Shown here piece after piece: positions 1-8,189 of a DNA stretch of 64,000 nucleotides; position 1 is the stretch's first letter; the number at the start of each line of letters is the position of its first letter. The position numbers were made by a program, and so were the translations under genes. The notes under the pieces were generated by a model. It made no database searches. It was given only the letters and a program-made list of their open reading frames with translations, and was not told where the DNA came from. This stretch comes from Armatimonadota bacterium (GTDB lineage: Bacteria > Armatimonadota > Fimbriimonadia > Fimbriimonadales > Fimbriimonadaceae). The stretch covers positions 409,115 to 473,114 of the forward strand of contig JAFDWU010000002.1 in assembly GCA_018268315.1 (NCBI GenBank), given 5' to 3'.

Positions 1-556
1 CTTGCAGGGTTACGTCGAGGGCGGTAGTGGGCTCATCGGCGATGAGCACTTTGGGCCTGCACGCAAAGGCGATGGCGATGACGATGCGCTGGCGCTGGCC
101 GCCGCTTAACTGGTGCGGATATTTACGCGCGGAGCTTTCTGGCGAGGGCACCCCCACTTCGCCAATCATCTCGATGGCGCGCTGGCGCGCCTGCTGCTTA
201 TTCAGCGGCTGGTGAAGCTGGATCGCCTCCGCGATCTGGTCGCCCACCCGCATCATTGGGTTAAGACTGGTGAAGGGGTCTTGCATCACGAGCGCGATTT
301 CCGAGCCGCGTATCTCTCTGTAATCTCTCTCTGATAGGCCGACCAGTTCTTTGCCTTCCAGCTTGATGGAGCCGCCGGTGACGCGCCCCGGCGCTTGGAT
401 CATGCCCATGAGGGCAAAGCCGGTCATCGACTTCCCGCAGCCGGACTCGCCCACGACGCCGAGCGTCTCGCCTGCGTTGAGGTCAAAGCTCACGCCACGC
501 AGGATTTTCACTGGCCCGAAGGAGACTTCGAGGTCGCGGACTTCCAGAATCGCCAC
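1..556 (-). CDS. Oligopeptide/dipeptide ABC transporter ATP-binding protein (OppD/DppD type), 3' end cut by window edge
   Basis: ATPase subunit that powers uptake of peptides (or a related solute such as nickel) through an inner-membrane permease. About 185 N-terminal residues are present. They contain a Walker A GESGCGKS, a Q-loop region (ALVMQDPFTSLNP), the signature LSGGQRQR and a Walker B ending in LIADEPTTALD; the SLNP and TTALDV wording is typical of the Opp/Dpp family. The start is GTG at 556, because an in-frame TGA lies 27 bases upstream and no ATG precedes the ATPase fold. The C-terminal OppD/DppD domain and the rest of the transporter lie outside the window, so the substrate is unknown. 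Confidence 0.93.
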   Translation of the reverse strand, partial: MAILEVRDLEVSFGPVKILRGVSFDLNAGETLGVVGESGCGKSMTGFALMGMIQAPGRVTGGSIKLEGKELVGLSERDYREIRGSEIALVMQDPFTSLNPMMRVGDQIAEAIQLHQPLNKQQARQRAIEMIGEVGVPSPESSARKYPHQLSGGQRQRIVIAIAFACRPKVLIADEPTTALDVTLQ

Positions 557-633
557 GAGAGCAATCTTGGCATATTGAGCTGGTCACGGGTCCTTCTTTC
601 CGCCTAGTGTTGCGCCGTTCAGTATCTTGTCCC

Positions 634-693
634 GCCGCCGTTCACCCACCCTCCCTCGGCAGCGGCCAGTGGCCGCTTCCTCCCAACGGCGGC
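634..693 (-). repeat. GC-rich nested-hairpin repeat, copy A (inverted)
   Basis: Outer arms GCCGCCGTT (634-642) and AACGGCGGC (685-693) are perfect complements. Inside, AGCGGCC (661-667) pairs with GGCCGCT (671-677). On the minus strand the core reads GGGAGGAAGCGGC, a short loop, GCCGCTGCCGAGGG, then GGGTGGG. The same core occurs at about 863-929 and at 63952-64000 on the plus strand, so this is a dispersed intergenic element with three copies here. It has no coding capacity. Confidence 0.75.
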
Positions 694-741
694 GCCGGAA
701 GGGAGACTGCTTGTCTTCTAGAAAGCCTGAAACATGAAATC

Positions 742-833
742 CACGGGGCTAGTCCGTGTTTGTAGACCAAGTGATAGAGATGAAATTCTCTGCACTATTC
801 GTGGTAGCGAACCTGGTGGCAAAGGGGAGTAGC
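742..833 (+). ncRNA. Possible structured leader; 5' half resembling the yybP-ykoY (Mn2+) riboswitch
   Basis: Two hairpins, CACGG(742-746)/CCGTG(754-758) and AGTG-AT-AGAGA (770-780)/TCTCT-G-CACT (787-796), precede AAAGGGGAGTAGC at 821-833. That 13-mer matches the strongly conserved 5' strand of yybP-ykoY manganese riboswitches as I recall it. The expected 3' partner, containing ACCTTTG, is not found downstream; repeat copy B begins about 30 bases later. It may be a truncated or interrupted riboswitch, another RNA, or chance. The next plus-strand gene is hemW, which is not a usual target. Confidence 0.3.
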
Positions 834-862
834 TATGAGCAGCAGCTGTAGCTCAATCCTCC

Positions 863-929
863 GAAGGGACGCCGCCGCGGGAGGAAGCGGCGGAGCCGCT
901 GCCGAGGGTGGGTGGGTAAAGGCGGCGGC
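863..929 (+). repeat. GC-rich nested-hairpin repeat, copy B
   Basis: Carries CCTCCGAAGG followed by outer arms GCCGCCG (871-877) and CGGCGGC (923-929), an inner hairpin AGCGGC (886-891)/GCCGCT (895-900), and a G-rich strand GAGGGTGGGTGGG with quadruplex potential. It is inverted relative to copy A, and matches copy C at the right edge through the CTCCGAAGG prefix and the GGGAGGAAGCGGC core. Confidence 0.75.
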
Positions 930-1100
930 GTCCAAAGCCGAACGCCCATCAGAAAACCACCATATTCAAATCCACGAAGCGATAACCGCACTAAAGGCCG
1001 CCACATCAAGGCCCCGGCAAAAGAGCAAACGCCGGATCCAAAAACCACCCGGATTAGAGAGCAACCAACCCGCCGCAGCAAACCGAATACACTCTCTCCC

Positions 1101-2216
1101 ATGCAGCCCGTGGCGGTCTACGTCCATATCCCCTTCTGCCCGACCAAATGCGGCTACTGCGACTTCAATTCCTACGCGATGGAGGGCGAGATCATGGAGC
1201 GCACCACCCGCGCCATCCTCCAGGACCTGGAAACCAGCCCCGCCAAGGGCCGCCCCGCCAAAACCATCTTCTTCGGCGGCGGAACCCCCACCCACATCCC
1301 CAAAGAGCAGCTCACTTCCATCCTCAAGAAGGTGATGGAAGTCCATCCGCCAATCGAAGGCGCGGAGATCACCAGCGAGGCAAATCCCGGCACCATCGAC
1401 GCCGAGAAGTTCGCGGCCATGCGCGAGGCAGGCTTCAACCGACTCTCGCTTGGCGCGCAAAGCTTCAAACCCGAAGACCTCATAAGGCTCGGAAGAATCC
1501 ATCAAGCAAACGAGATTGAACGCGCGGTGAAGCTGGCAAGAGAAGCCGGGTTCACCCGAATAAACCTCGACCTGATGTTCGCCCTCCCCGGCCAGACAAG
1601 AAAAGCATGGCAGCACAACCTGGAAGCGGCCCTCGCGCTCCAGCCCGAGCATCTCTCGCTTTACTGCCTCACCCTCGAACCCAATACCCCCTTCTACAAG
1701 CAACAGCTTCGCGGCGAACTCATCCAGCCGGATGAAGAGGAGCAACGCGCGATGTACGAAGCCTGCGAAGAGCTTCTAGGTAGGCATGGCCTGCTTCCAT
1801 ACGAGATCAGCAACTATGCTAAGCCCGGCGAGGAGTGCCAGCACAACCTTTGCTACTGGCGCGGGGAGGAGTACGCCGGGTACGGCCCCGGCGCGGTCGG
1901 CGCGCTGAACATCGAAGGTCAGCGTTTACGGACGACCCGCATCAAGCACCCCGTGCATTACAGCGCGGCGCTGGAAACCGGCGCAAGCCCGAACTGCGAA
2001 GAGGAAATACTTGGCGCAAAGGAGCTGAATGCCGAGCGAATCATGTTGGGCATCCGGCTGAACGAAACGCTGAACCTCGAAGGGCTCAAGCTTGACCAGA
2101 AAGGGCTGGACACGATTCTAGCCAGAGGCTGGGCTACGCAGGACGCGGGCGGATTGCAATTAACGAAAGAAGGTCGGCATTTCTGCTCCGAAGTCGCAGT
2201 TGCCCTGCTTCCCTAA
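1101..2216 (+). CDS. hemW: Radical SAM heme chaperone HemW (HemN-like)
   Basis: A radical-SAM protein of the coproporphyrinogen-oxidase-like family; HemW members bind heme and deliver it to cytosolic targets rather than oxidising coproporphyrinogen. The 371-residue product opens with VYVHIPFC and the cluster motif CPTKCGYC (CX3CX2C). FFGGGTPT, EANPGT, RLSLGAQSF and LDLMFALPGQT follow in the order typical of HemW. The ATG at 1101 was chosen because conserved sequence begins six residues later; the open frame extends upstream through the low-complexity region and repeat copy B, which is not plausible coding sequence. True HemN is longer, so HemW is preferred on length and motif wording. Confidence 0.92.
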   Translation: MQPVAVYVHIPFCPTKCGYCDFNSYAMEGEIMERTTRAILQDLETSPAKGRPAKTIFFGGGTPTHIPKEQLTSILKKVMEVHPPIEGAEITSEANPGTIDAEKFAAMREAGFNRLSLGAQSFKPEDLIRLGRIHQANEIERAVKLAREAGFTRINLDLMFALPGQTRKAWQHNLEAALALQPEHLSLYCLTLEPNTPFYKQQLRGELIQPDEEEQRAMYEACEELLGRHGLLPYEISNYAKPGEECQHNLCYWRGEEYAGYGPGAVGALNIEGQRLRTTRIKHPVHYSAALETGASPNCEEEILGAKELNAERIMLGIRLNETLNLEGLKLDQKGLDTILARGWATQDAGGLQLTKEGRHFCSEVAVALLP

Positions 2217-2244
2217 CCCTTGCCCGGCTCGTCCTCATACTTTA

Positions 2245-3900
2245 ATGATCCCGCTGCTGGCTTTGCTCCTCTCCACCCCGCAAGGGCGCTTTCAACCGCT
2301 GCCGAGCATCGGGGATTACCCGCCGGTGGTGCTGGACCGCCAGCTTCACGAGGATAACCCGACTCTCCCTAGCTACATGCAAGGGCGAGTCATCTGGGTG
2401 GATGGCACCGCCAACCTGGCCGCTTGCTCTTCAGAAGAGAACATCCGACATTTGGTGGCCAACGTGCGCGATGCCGGGTTCAACACCGTGGTCTATGATG
2501 TCAAGCCGATTGTTGGCTACACCCTCTACCCCAGCCGCCTGACCGCCCAGCTAACCGACTGGCAGGGCCAAACGATGCCCAAGGGCTTCGATCCGCTCAA
2601 GGAGATGATCAACCAGTGCCACTTCGCGGGCTTGCGGCTGCTGGTCTCGCTGAATGCGTTCAGCGAGGGACATGGCAAGTTCGGCAAGGGGCCGGGTTAT
2701 CAGCGGCCAGATTGGCAGACCACCATCCTGCGGGGAACGCCGTACGCAAAGATAGGCGGACTGACGTTTCCTCTAACTGAGAAACCAAACGCCGCGCCGC
2801 CCGCCGGATTCGCGGCAACCTTCACCACCAAAGAGGCGCTCGCGGATATTCCTCCCGCCGATGTCGTCTTTGTTTCGGCAAGCGGCGTCACCGCGAAGCG
2901 GTGGATGCGGAATGGATACGCGGTGGTGGGCAAGGGTCTGCCCCACACCCACGGCCTAAAGGTGTTGCTGAGGCTGGAGCCCAAGCGTGAAACTGCCGCC
3001 ACCAACCAAGAGCAATTTCCCTTGATGGTGAACCCACACTCGCTGGACGTTCGCGACCGCGAGCTTGAATTCGTGCGCGAAATCGCCAGCCAGTACCCCA
3101 TCGATGGGCTGCTCTACGACGACCGCTTCCGCTTCGCGAACCTGTGCGCTGACTTCTCGGACGAGACTCTCGCCTCGTTCGCCCATTCCCTTCGTAAGCC
3201 ACGTGTTCAAATGGAGCAGGTTCTGACCAGAACACTCAACCCGAATGGGGTGAGGGGAATCAAGCCGGGACCGCTGTTCGATGCGTGGATCGCCTTCCGC
3301 TCGCAAGCCCTGAAGGCGTACGTTCAGCGGGCAAGCGTCCTCATGAGGGCGCTCCGGCCCAACGCCAGCTTCGGCCTCTACGTGGGTTCGAATTACCCCG
3401 ACTACCAAGCGTTCGGCGCAAACTACGGCGACCCCCAGACCAACGCAGGCTTCTGGTTCCTAACCCCCGAGTACCGCGCTGAATCCGTGGCGCGCCAGCT
3501 AGACCTTCTCATCAGCGGCTGCTACTACACCACCGCCACCGTGAATCAGGCGCTTCAGGATGGCAAACCGTTGGGTCAAAACGTGGAAGCCGCCGCATCA
3601 CTTGCCAACTCGGTGATCGCCCACAACTGCTGGCACTACGCGGGCATCATGCTCAGCTCATTTCAGGATGACCCCGATGGTCTAGCCAGCGCGCTCCAAG
3701 CGGCGATGGGAAGTTCACAGGGCGTGATGGTGTTCGATTACAGCCACCGGTTTGAAGACTTCCTGCCAGTGTTCAAAGCCTTGTTCAAGAACGGGGCAGT
3801 TGCCCCCGACGGCATGAAGTCATACACCTCGTGGCTACGCCAGCAGCCGAAGCCCAAGCGCGTGATCCTAACCGGCGGCTCAGTTGGCGCCGGCCACTAG
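2245..3900 (+). CDS. Putative secreted glycoside hydrolase-like protein (GHL10/DUF187-like TIM barrel)
   Basis: 551 residues with a short hydrophobic N-terminus (MIPLLALLLS) compatible with export. The body resembles the GHL10 (YngK/DUF187) group of barrel glycosidase-like proteins: an N-terminal stretch GRVIWVD, then AGFNTVVYDVKP, then PIDGLLYDDRFRF where the catalytic acids would lie, and an IAFRSQALKAYV helix followed by SFGLYVGSNYPD. Aromatic and acidic residues near NYPDYQAFGANYGD would fit a sugar-binding cleft. Substrate unknown. ATG 2245 lies 29 bases after the hemW stop. It converges on glpX with a 4-base overlap of stop codons. Family assignment is by recall of motif style, so moderate confidence. 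Confidence 0.6.
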   Translation: MIPLLALLLSTPQGRFQPLPSIGDYPPVVLDRQLHEDNPTLPSYMQGRVIWVDGTANLAACSSEENIRHLVANVRDAGFNTVVYDVKPIVGYTLYPSRLTAQLTDWQGQTMPKGFDPLKEMINQCHFAGLRLLVSLNAFSEGHGKFGKGPGYQRPDWQTTILRGTPYAKIGGLTFPLTEKPNAAPPAGFAATFTTKEALADIPPADVVFVSASGVTAKRWMRNGYAVVGKGLPHTHGLKVLLRLEPKRETAATNQEQFPLMVNPHSLDVRDRELEFVREIASQYPIDGLLYDDRFRFANLCADFSDETLASFAHSLRKPRVQMEQVLTRTLNPNGVRGIKPGPLFDAWIAFRSQALKAYVQRASVLMRALRPNASFGLYVGSNYPDYQAFGANYGDPQTNAGFWFLTPEYRAESVARQLDLLISGCYYTTATVNQALQDGKPLGQNVEAAASLANSVIAHNCWHYAGIMLSSFQDDPDGLASALQAAMGSSQGVMVFDYSHRFEDFLPVFKALFKNGAVAPDGMKSYTSWLRQQPKPKRVILTGGSVGAGH

Positions 3901-4883
3901 GCTTCGTACTGTTCGGGGCGGCGGTGAATCGTTTCGATTCGGCGGATTACGCCTTCCTTCGCTCGCATGATGATCGATTCGGTAATCGCATAGCCTCGTC
4001 GATACTTGACGCCAGCAAGGAGATCGCCGGTCGTGATACCGGTTGCGGCGAACATTACGTTGCCATTGGCAAGGTCTTTTGTTTCGAATACGCGATCGAG
4101 ATCGCCGCCGACCATCTTCTCCGCGCGTTCCCGCATCTCTTCCTTCGGGAATTTCAAGCGGGCCTGCATTTCGCCGCCGAAGCAAGTAACTGCCGCCGCC
4201 GTAATAACGCCTTCCGGCGCGCCGCCAATTCCCATCAGAGCGTCCACGTTGCCATCGGGATCAAGCGCGGCAATCGCAACCGAAAGGTCGCCATCGCTCA
4301 CCAGGTGCACCCGGCTTCCCGTCTCGCGGATTTCTCTAATCAAATCTTCGTGTCGCGGGCGGTCGAGTAGGCCGATGATCAACTCGTCAACATCCTTGCC
4401 AAGCGCCTTCGCCATCATGCGCAGGTTTAACCGCACGGGAACGGTGATATCCACCACGCCCACACACTCGGGGCCAACCACCAGCTTTTCCATGTAGCAA
4501 TCGGGCGCGTGCATCAGGAAGCCGTCCTTCTCCGGCGCGGCGGCAAGCACGGAAATTGCATTCGGCAAACCGTTGGCGCATAGGTTTGTGCCTTCAAGCG
4601 GATCGACCGCAATCTGGATGGCAGCGCCGTCGCCGGTGCCGAGCTTCTCGCCAATGTATAGCATCGGGGCTTCGTCGCGTTCGCCTTCGCCGATCACAAT
4701 CGTGCCCTTCATGTCGATGCGGCCGAGTTCACGCCGCATGGCGGTACACGCCGCATCGTCTGCGCCGTTTCGGTCGCCCTTGCCCACCCACCGGGAGCAT
4801 GCGAGGGCCGCCGATTCCGTTACGCGAAGGAAGTCGACGGTGGTTTGATAATCTTGTTCGTGTTGGCTCTTGGCCGCTGGCAT
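3897..4883 (-). CDS. glpX: Fructose-1,6-bisphosphatase class II (GlpX)
   Basis: Hydrolyses fructose 1,6-bisphosphate to fructose 6-phosphate in gluconeogenesis; some homologs also act on sedoheptulose 1,7-bisphosphate. The 328-residue product has the GlpX landmarks: KGDRNGADDAA near residues 35-46, GEGERDEAPM (65-74), the metal site DPLEGTN (94-100) and a C-terminal GVITAAAVTCFGGEMQARL. Length is normal for class II. A hexamer TAAACT ends 6 bases before the ATG with no Shine-Dalgarno sequence, so the mRNA may be leaderless even though the OsmC-like gene lies just upstream on the same strand. Confidence 0.96.
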   Translation of the reverse strand: MPAAKSQHEQDYQTTVDFLRVTESAALACSRWVGKGDRNGADDAACTAMRRELGRIDMKGTIVIGEGERDEAPMLYIGEKLGTGDGAAIQIAVDPLEGTNLCANGLPNAISVLAAAPEKDGFLMHAPDCYMEKLVVGPECVGVVDITVPVRLNLRMMAKALGKDVDELIIGLLDRPRHEDLIREIRETGSRVHLVSDGDLSVAIAALDPDGNVDALMGIGGAPEGVITAAAVTCFGGEMQARLKFPKEEMRERAEKMVGGDLDRVFETKDLANGNVMFAATGITTGDLLAGVKYRRGYAITESIIMRAKEGVIRRIETIHRRPEQYEA

Positions 4884-4903
4884 AGCGCCAGTTTACAACA
4901 GAG

Positions 4904-5326
4904 CTACGCTTCAGGTTCGATAGTGAAGCTAGAAGTCACCTCAGGGGCGGCTCTCAGAGTCGCAACAACCGAGCAATACTTCTCATCGCTAAGCTGAACG
5001 CTGCGCGCAACCGCCGCATGATCAAGCTTTTTGCCCTTTACAATGTGCTTAATTTCTATTTTCAAATAGGGCCTTGGATACTCGCCTTCCGGCGCGCGAT
5101 GCCCGACAACCTCGATTCGATAATCCGAAAACTCCTGTTGCTTCTTCTTAAGAATGCTGACCACATCCATCGCGCTGCACGCGCCAACGGCGGCAAGCAG
5201 CGTCTCCATCGGCGACGGGCCAAGATTTGTGCCGCCGAAATCCGGGTGAGAATCCATGATGATGCTGTTGCCAGACGGCGGAACCGCCTCAAACGCCATG
5301 CCGCCTTTCCACTGAACGGTAACCAT
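4904..5326 (-). CDS. OsmC/Ohr family protein
   Basis: A small cytosolic dimeric peroxiredoxin-like fold that reduces organic hydroperoxides through a two-cysteine site. The 140-residue chain shows GPSPMETLLAAVGACSAMDVV with the first conserved Cys, and SDEKYCSVVATL with the second, as in the YhfA/OsmC subgroup. The ATG at 5326 gives MVTVQWKGGM. An upstream in-frame TTG at 5338 is possible, but it places the start on top of the AGGAG sequence. It is 20 bp upstream of glpX on the same strand. The reductant and substrate cannot be told from sequence. Confidence 0.9.
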   Translation of the reverse strand: MVTVQWKGGMAFEAVPPSGNSIIMDSHPDFGGTNLGPSPMETLLAAVGACSAMDVVSILKKKQQEFSDYRIEVVGHRAPEGEYPRPYLKIEIKHIVKGKKLDHAAVARSVQLSDEKYCSVVATLRAAPEVTSSFTIEPEA

Positions 5327-5385
5327 TACTCTTTCCAACTCCTAGGCCCCCGCTTGCCGTTGCGACTGAGGTTCATAATAGGGGC

Positions 5386-6474
5386 GTGTTCGAGAGGATA
5401 TCCATTCTTGGCAAAGCTCTGAAGGACAACGGAGCCGACGTGTTTCTGGCCACCCACCCCATCACGATGGGTTACCTGTGCGGCCTATTCGAGGACGGCC
5501 ATGAGCGATTGCTAACCCTTGCCATCCATTCAAGCGGCGAATACCGGTTGCTCTGCCCGGCGCTCACCGAAGCGCAGGCGAGACGCGTTGGCCTGGAAGA
5601 AGTGGTAACCCACACCGATAGCGACAATGCCTTCGACCTCATTCGAGATCTCGCAGGAGATTGGAACCTCAAGACCGCAGTCGTTGCCGTAGACGCCGAG
5701 ATGCGGGCCGATATCTTGCTGGGAATTCAGGACGTTCTTCCGGCGGCGCTGTTCCGCCCTGGACAGGCGATCCTTGCGGAGCTGATGGCGGTTAAATCGC
5801 TAGATGAACTGGACCTCATGCAGAAATCGGGAGCAATCGCGGACGCCGCATTCCAGGCTGTCCTTCCGAAGCTGCAAGCAGGGATGACCGAGAGCGAAGT
5901 AGTTAGTTTGCTTGAATCTGAGATGACCAAGCGGGATGGAGTCCCGCTCTTTGCCATCGCCGCCACCGGCGCGATGGGCGCTGAGCCCCACCATCGGTCT
6001 GACGGCACGATTCTTCGCGAGGGCGATGTCCTGATCCTTGACTTCGGATGCACCTACAAGGGTTATTGCAGCGACATCACGCGGACGGTGGCCATCGGCA
6101 AGGCGAGCGAAGAGGCACACAAGGTGTACCGAACCGTATGGCGCGCCCACGAGGCGGCAAGGCACGCCGTGAAAGAAGGCGTGAGTGGGGCGGAGATCGA
6201 TCGCAAAGCCAGGGCCGTCATCGAAGACGCGGGCATGGGAAGGTATTTCATCCATCGCACTGGGCACGGCATCGGGATGCGGGCTCACGAGGACCCGAAT
6301 ATCGCTTCAAGCAACAATGAACCGCTGGTAATGGGCAACTGCTTCAGCATTGAGCCCGGCGTCTACCGCCCCGGCGAGTTCGGCGTGCGAATCGAAAATA
6401 TTTACTCAGTCGGCCGCGATGGCGCGGTTTCAATGAATGAACCGCCCAGCGAAATTCTGATCGAAGTGCTTTAG
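5386..6474 (+). CDS. M24B family metallopeptidase (Xaa-Pro dipeptidase/aminopeptidase-like)
   Basis: Likely cleaves dipeptides or N-terminal residues next to proline. 362 residues: an N-terminal creatinase-like domain to about 140, then the pita-bread catalytic domain. The five metal ligands are visible in LDFGCTYKG (Asp), CSDITRT (Asp), HRTGHGIGM (His), SIEPGVY (Glu) and RIENIYSV (Glu). Translation starts at GTG 5386. CATAAT at 5374-5379 ends exactly 6 bases before it and no Shine-Dalgarno sequence is present, which predicts a leaderless message. It converges with the first PEP-CTERM gene, the stop codons overlapping by 4 bases. Confidence 0.9.
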   Translation: MFERISILGKALKDNGADVFLATHPITMGYLCGLFEDGHERLLTLAIHSSGEYRLLCPALTEAQARRVGLEEVVTHTDSDNAFDLIRDLAGDWNLKTAVVAVDAEMRADILLGIQDVLPAALFRPGQAILAELMAVKSLDELDLMQKSGAIADAAFQAVLPKLQAGMTESEVVSLLESEMTKRDGVPLFAIAATGAMGAEPHHRSDGTILREGDVLILDFGCTYKGYCSDITRTVAIGKASEEAHKVYRTVWRAHEAARHAVKEGVSGAEIDRKARAVIEDAGMGRYFIHRTGHGIGMRAHEDPNIASSNNEPLVMGNCFSIEPGVYRPGEFGVRIENIYSVGRDGAVSMNEPPSEILIEVL

Positions 6475-7232
6475 CTGCGCTTCCTGGCGACTAGATAAGC
6501 GCCAGCGCCAGCAAGGATCAGGAACGATGCAGGTTCCGGCACCGGTGGGGGTGGCCCGCCCGATCCTCCGCCAGGAGGGATTATTCCGATGATCGGCAGA
6601 AAGATTAAGCCAATCGGAATCCGAGGCTGGAAAGGAGGCGAAAATATTTGCGGCGCTTCTTCGGGCGGAATTTCGGTTGGAACTTCAACGGGGATCTGTT
6701 GCGCCAGTATTGGTTCGCCCGCCTTTTGATCATCCGGCGTATTCTCAGCAGCAAAATTCTCGCTGTCGGGGAACTTGAGGTCATGTTCGTTGCCCGCCAA
6801 GCGCTCGTCAATCGGAACGCTGATCACCTTCTTGGGTCCAAGGGTTAGCGGATTGCCGCACTTTCCCCAAAGCACTTGATTGCCATCTCGATCAACGTAG
6901 ACCGTCTCGCCCTTATGGATCGTAAGGCGACGAACGCGGATTAGGCCGCTGCTGGGAACGTTGTAGACCAGTGTCTCGACATCCTTTTGAATGACCTTGG
7001 GTCGAAGCTCGTTAAGGTAGATGCGCAACTCGCGACGAGTCATGCCGAAGTGGCGAAGATATCTATCTCGCACCTCGGAATCGTTATCGACTTGCGCCAC
7101 AAGCTGCCGAACGCTATGCACCGGCCTGCGAAGGAAAGAGTTAGGCGGCATTGCAACCGCATCCAAGCTCACACTAAGGACACAAGCAAACAGAACAGCT
7201 TTTGTGGCAAGCCTCATGTTTGGCTTGACCAT
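6471..7232 (-). CDS. PEP-CTERM sorting-domain protein, paralog 1
   Basis: Exported protein of 253 residues whose C-terminus has the tripartite exosortase signal: VPEPASF, a hydrophobic helix LILAGAGAYLV, and a basic end ARKRS. The N-terminus is a signal peptide ending near SLDAVA. The mature part contains a block shared with the next gene (SEVRDRYLRHFGMTRREL, LVYNVP.SGLIRVRRL, HKGE, CGNPLTLGPK), then an acidic, proline-rich linker and a GGGSGGPPPPVPEP spacer. Function of the mature domain is unknown; an exosortase elsewhere in the genome is implied. Start by analogy with the paralog (MVKP versus MIKP). Confidence 0.85.
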   Translation of the reverse strand: MVKPNMRLATKAVLFACVLSVSLDAVAMPPNSFLRRPVHSVRQLVAQVDNDSEVRDRYLRHFGMTRRELRIYLNELRPKVIQKDVETLVYNVPSSGLIRVRRLTIHKGETVYVDRDGNQVLWGKCGNPLTLGPKKVISVPIDERLAGNEHDLKFPDSENFAAENTPDDQKAGEPILAQQIPVEVPTEIPPEEAPQIFSPPFQPRIPIGLIFLPIIGIIPPGGGSGGPPPPVPEPASFLILAGAGAYLVARKRS

Positions 7233-7260
7233 TTATTGTATTTGACGCCATTTTCAAGCC

Positions 7261-7310
7261 AAAAGGTCCCTGGACTTCGCGGGGGGAAGCAACCTACGAA
7301 TCCAGGGACC
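7261..7310 (-). terminator. Rho-independent-like terminator after PEP-CTERM paralog 2
   Basis: Ten-base perfect arms GGTCCCTGGA (7265-7274) and TCCAGGGACC (7301-7310) enclose a 26-base loop. Read on the minus strand the hairpin is followed by CTTTTGG, a short U tract. It sits 8 bases after the stop of the 7318-8124 gene and before paralog 1, so the two paralogs are probably transcribed separately. Confidence 0.6.
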
Positions 7311-7317
7311 GGTTTCT

Positions 7318-8124
7318 CTAGCTACGCCGCTTGGTTGCGATCAGGTAGGCGGCGGCGCCGGCTAGGATCAGGAACGGAGCGGGCTCCGGCACCGGAGGGG
7401 GCGGGTTGCCAGGATTATCGGGGGGCCCGCTGCCGCCGCCGCTTGAGCCGCCATGGTGCAGTAAGCCGATAATGGGTAGCCCGAACAGGCCAATGGGGAA
7501 GCCTGGGCGGGGGTTGGAGGTGATCGTTTGAGGGGCTTCGTGGAGCGGAGTGTCGGTAGGAGTATCGGTTGGCGGGTTATCCGGCATCATTTGCGCCATC
7601 GCAGGCTCATCGTTGCTGGTCGCCTCAGGTGCGTTTTCGGCCACGAAGTTATCGGCATCGGGGATGTTCATGTCGTGGAGGTTGCCCAAAATATGCGCTT
7701 CCACCGGCACGCTCACCACTCGCTTAGGACCAAGAGTTAGCGGATTGCCGCAGAGACCACGAATAACGCGATTGCCTTTCGTGTCTACGAGCACAACCTC
7801 GCCCTTGTGAAGTTTCAGACGCCGAACTCGGATGAGCCCGGAGACCGGCACATTGTAAACAAGAGAATAGGCGTCCTGCTTCATAACGGTCGCATGGAGC
7901 TCCGCAAAATAGTTAGAGAGCTCACGACGCGTCATCCCAAAGTGGCGAAGATACCTATCCCGCACTTCAGAATCGCTATTCACTTGGGCCACGAGTTGGC
8001 TGGTTGACTTCACTGGCTTGCGAAGGAAAGAGTTTGGCGGCATTGCAACCGCGCTCATACTCAAACACAGTGCAAGTACAAACAGAGCACTTTTCGTGGC
8101 AAGCCTAATCCTTGGCTTGATCAT
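7318..8124 (-). CDS. PEP-CTERM sorting-domain protein, paralog 2
   Basis: 268 residues and clearly homologous to the 6471-7232 product over the whole N-terminal two thirds: signal peptide RLATKSALFVLALCLSMSAVA, then MPPNSFLRKPVKSTSQLVAQVNSDSEVRDRYLRHF in separate short blocks, and CGNPLTLGPK. The variable acidic linker and Gly/Pro-rich spacer differ. The end is VPEPAPFLILAGAAAYLIATKRRS, a standard PEP-CTERM anchor. Adjacent, same orientation, so a tandem duplication followed by divergence in the linker. No enzymatic motif is recognised; a surface or envelope role is inferred from the sorting signal only. Confidence 0.85.
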   Translation of the reverse strand: MIKPRIRLATKSALFVLALCLSMSAVAMPPNSFLRKPVKSTSQLVAQVNSDSEVRDRYLRHFGMTRRELSNYFAELHATVMKQDAYSLVYNVPVSGLIRVRRLKLHKGEVVLVDTKGNRVIRGLCGNPLTLGPKRVVSVPVEAHILGNLHDMNIPDADNFVAENAPEATSNDEPAMAQMMPDNPPTDTPTDTPLHEAPQTITSNPRPGFPIGLFGLPIIGLLHHGGSSGGGSGPPDNPGNPPPPVPEPAPFLILAGAAAYLIATKRRS

Positions 8125-8189
8125 GCAAAGCTTGTTCGCATAAAGGGTGCCAAACGCGGAGCCCGGAAAACTCCCAGCAATCTGACCGG

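Larger units (their letters stand above)
557..1100. other. 544-bp gene-free region with repeats and structured segment
   Basis: No convincing protein-coding frame: the open frames that cross it are compositionally odd and run into hemW or its antisense. It holds two inverted copies of a GC-rich hairpin repeat (634-693 and about 863-929) around a 170-bp segment with two hairpins and a GGGGAGTAGC motif, followed by about 170 bp of A/C-rich sequence before hemW. The starts of the flanking genes diverge here, so promoters for both are expected, but no clear -35/-10 pair could be chosen. Confidence 0.6.

Noticed and set aside
835..1335. Open frames across repeat copy B and the region upstream of hemW
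   Set aside because: They read through the hairpin repeat in a frame inconsistent with any motif, and hemW starts convincingly at 1101.
966..1745. 259-codon open frame antisense to hemW
   Set aside because: No recognisable domain; hemW on the other strand has complete radical-SAM motifs. Long antisense frames are expected in GC-rich coding DNA.
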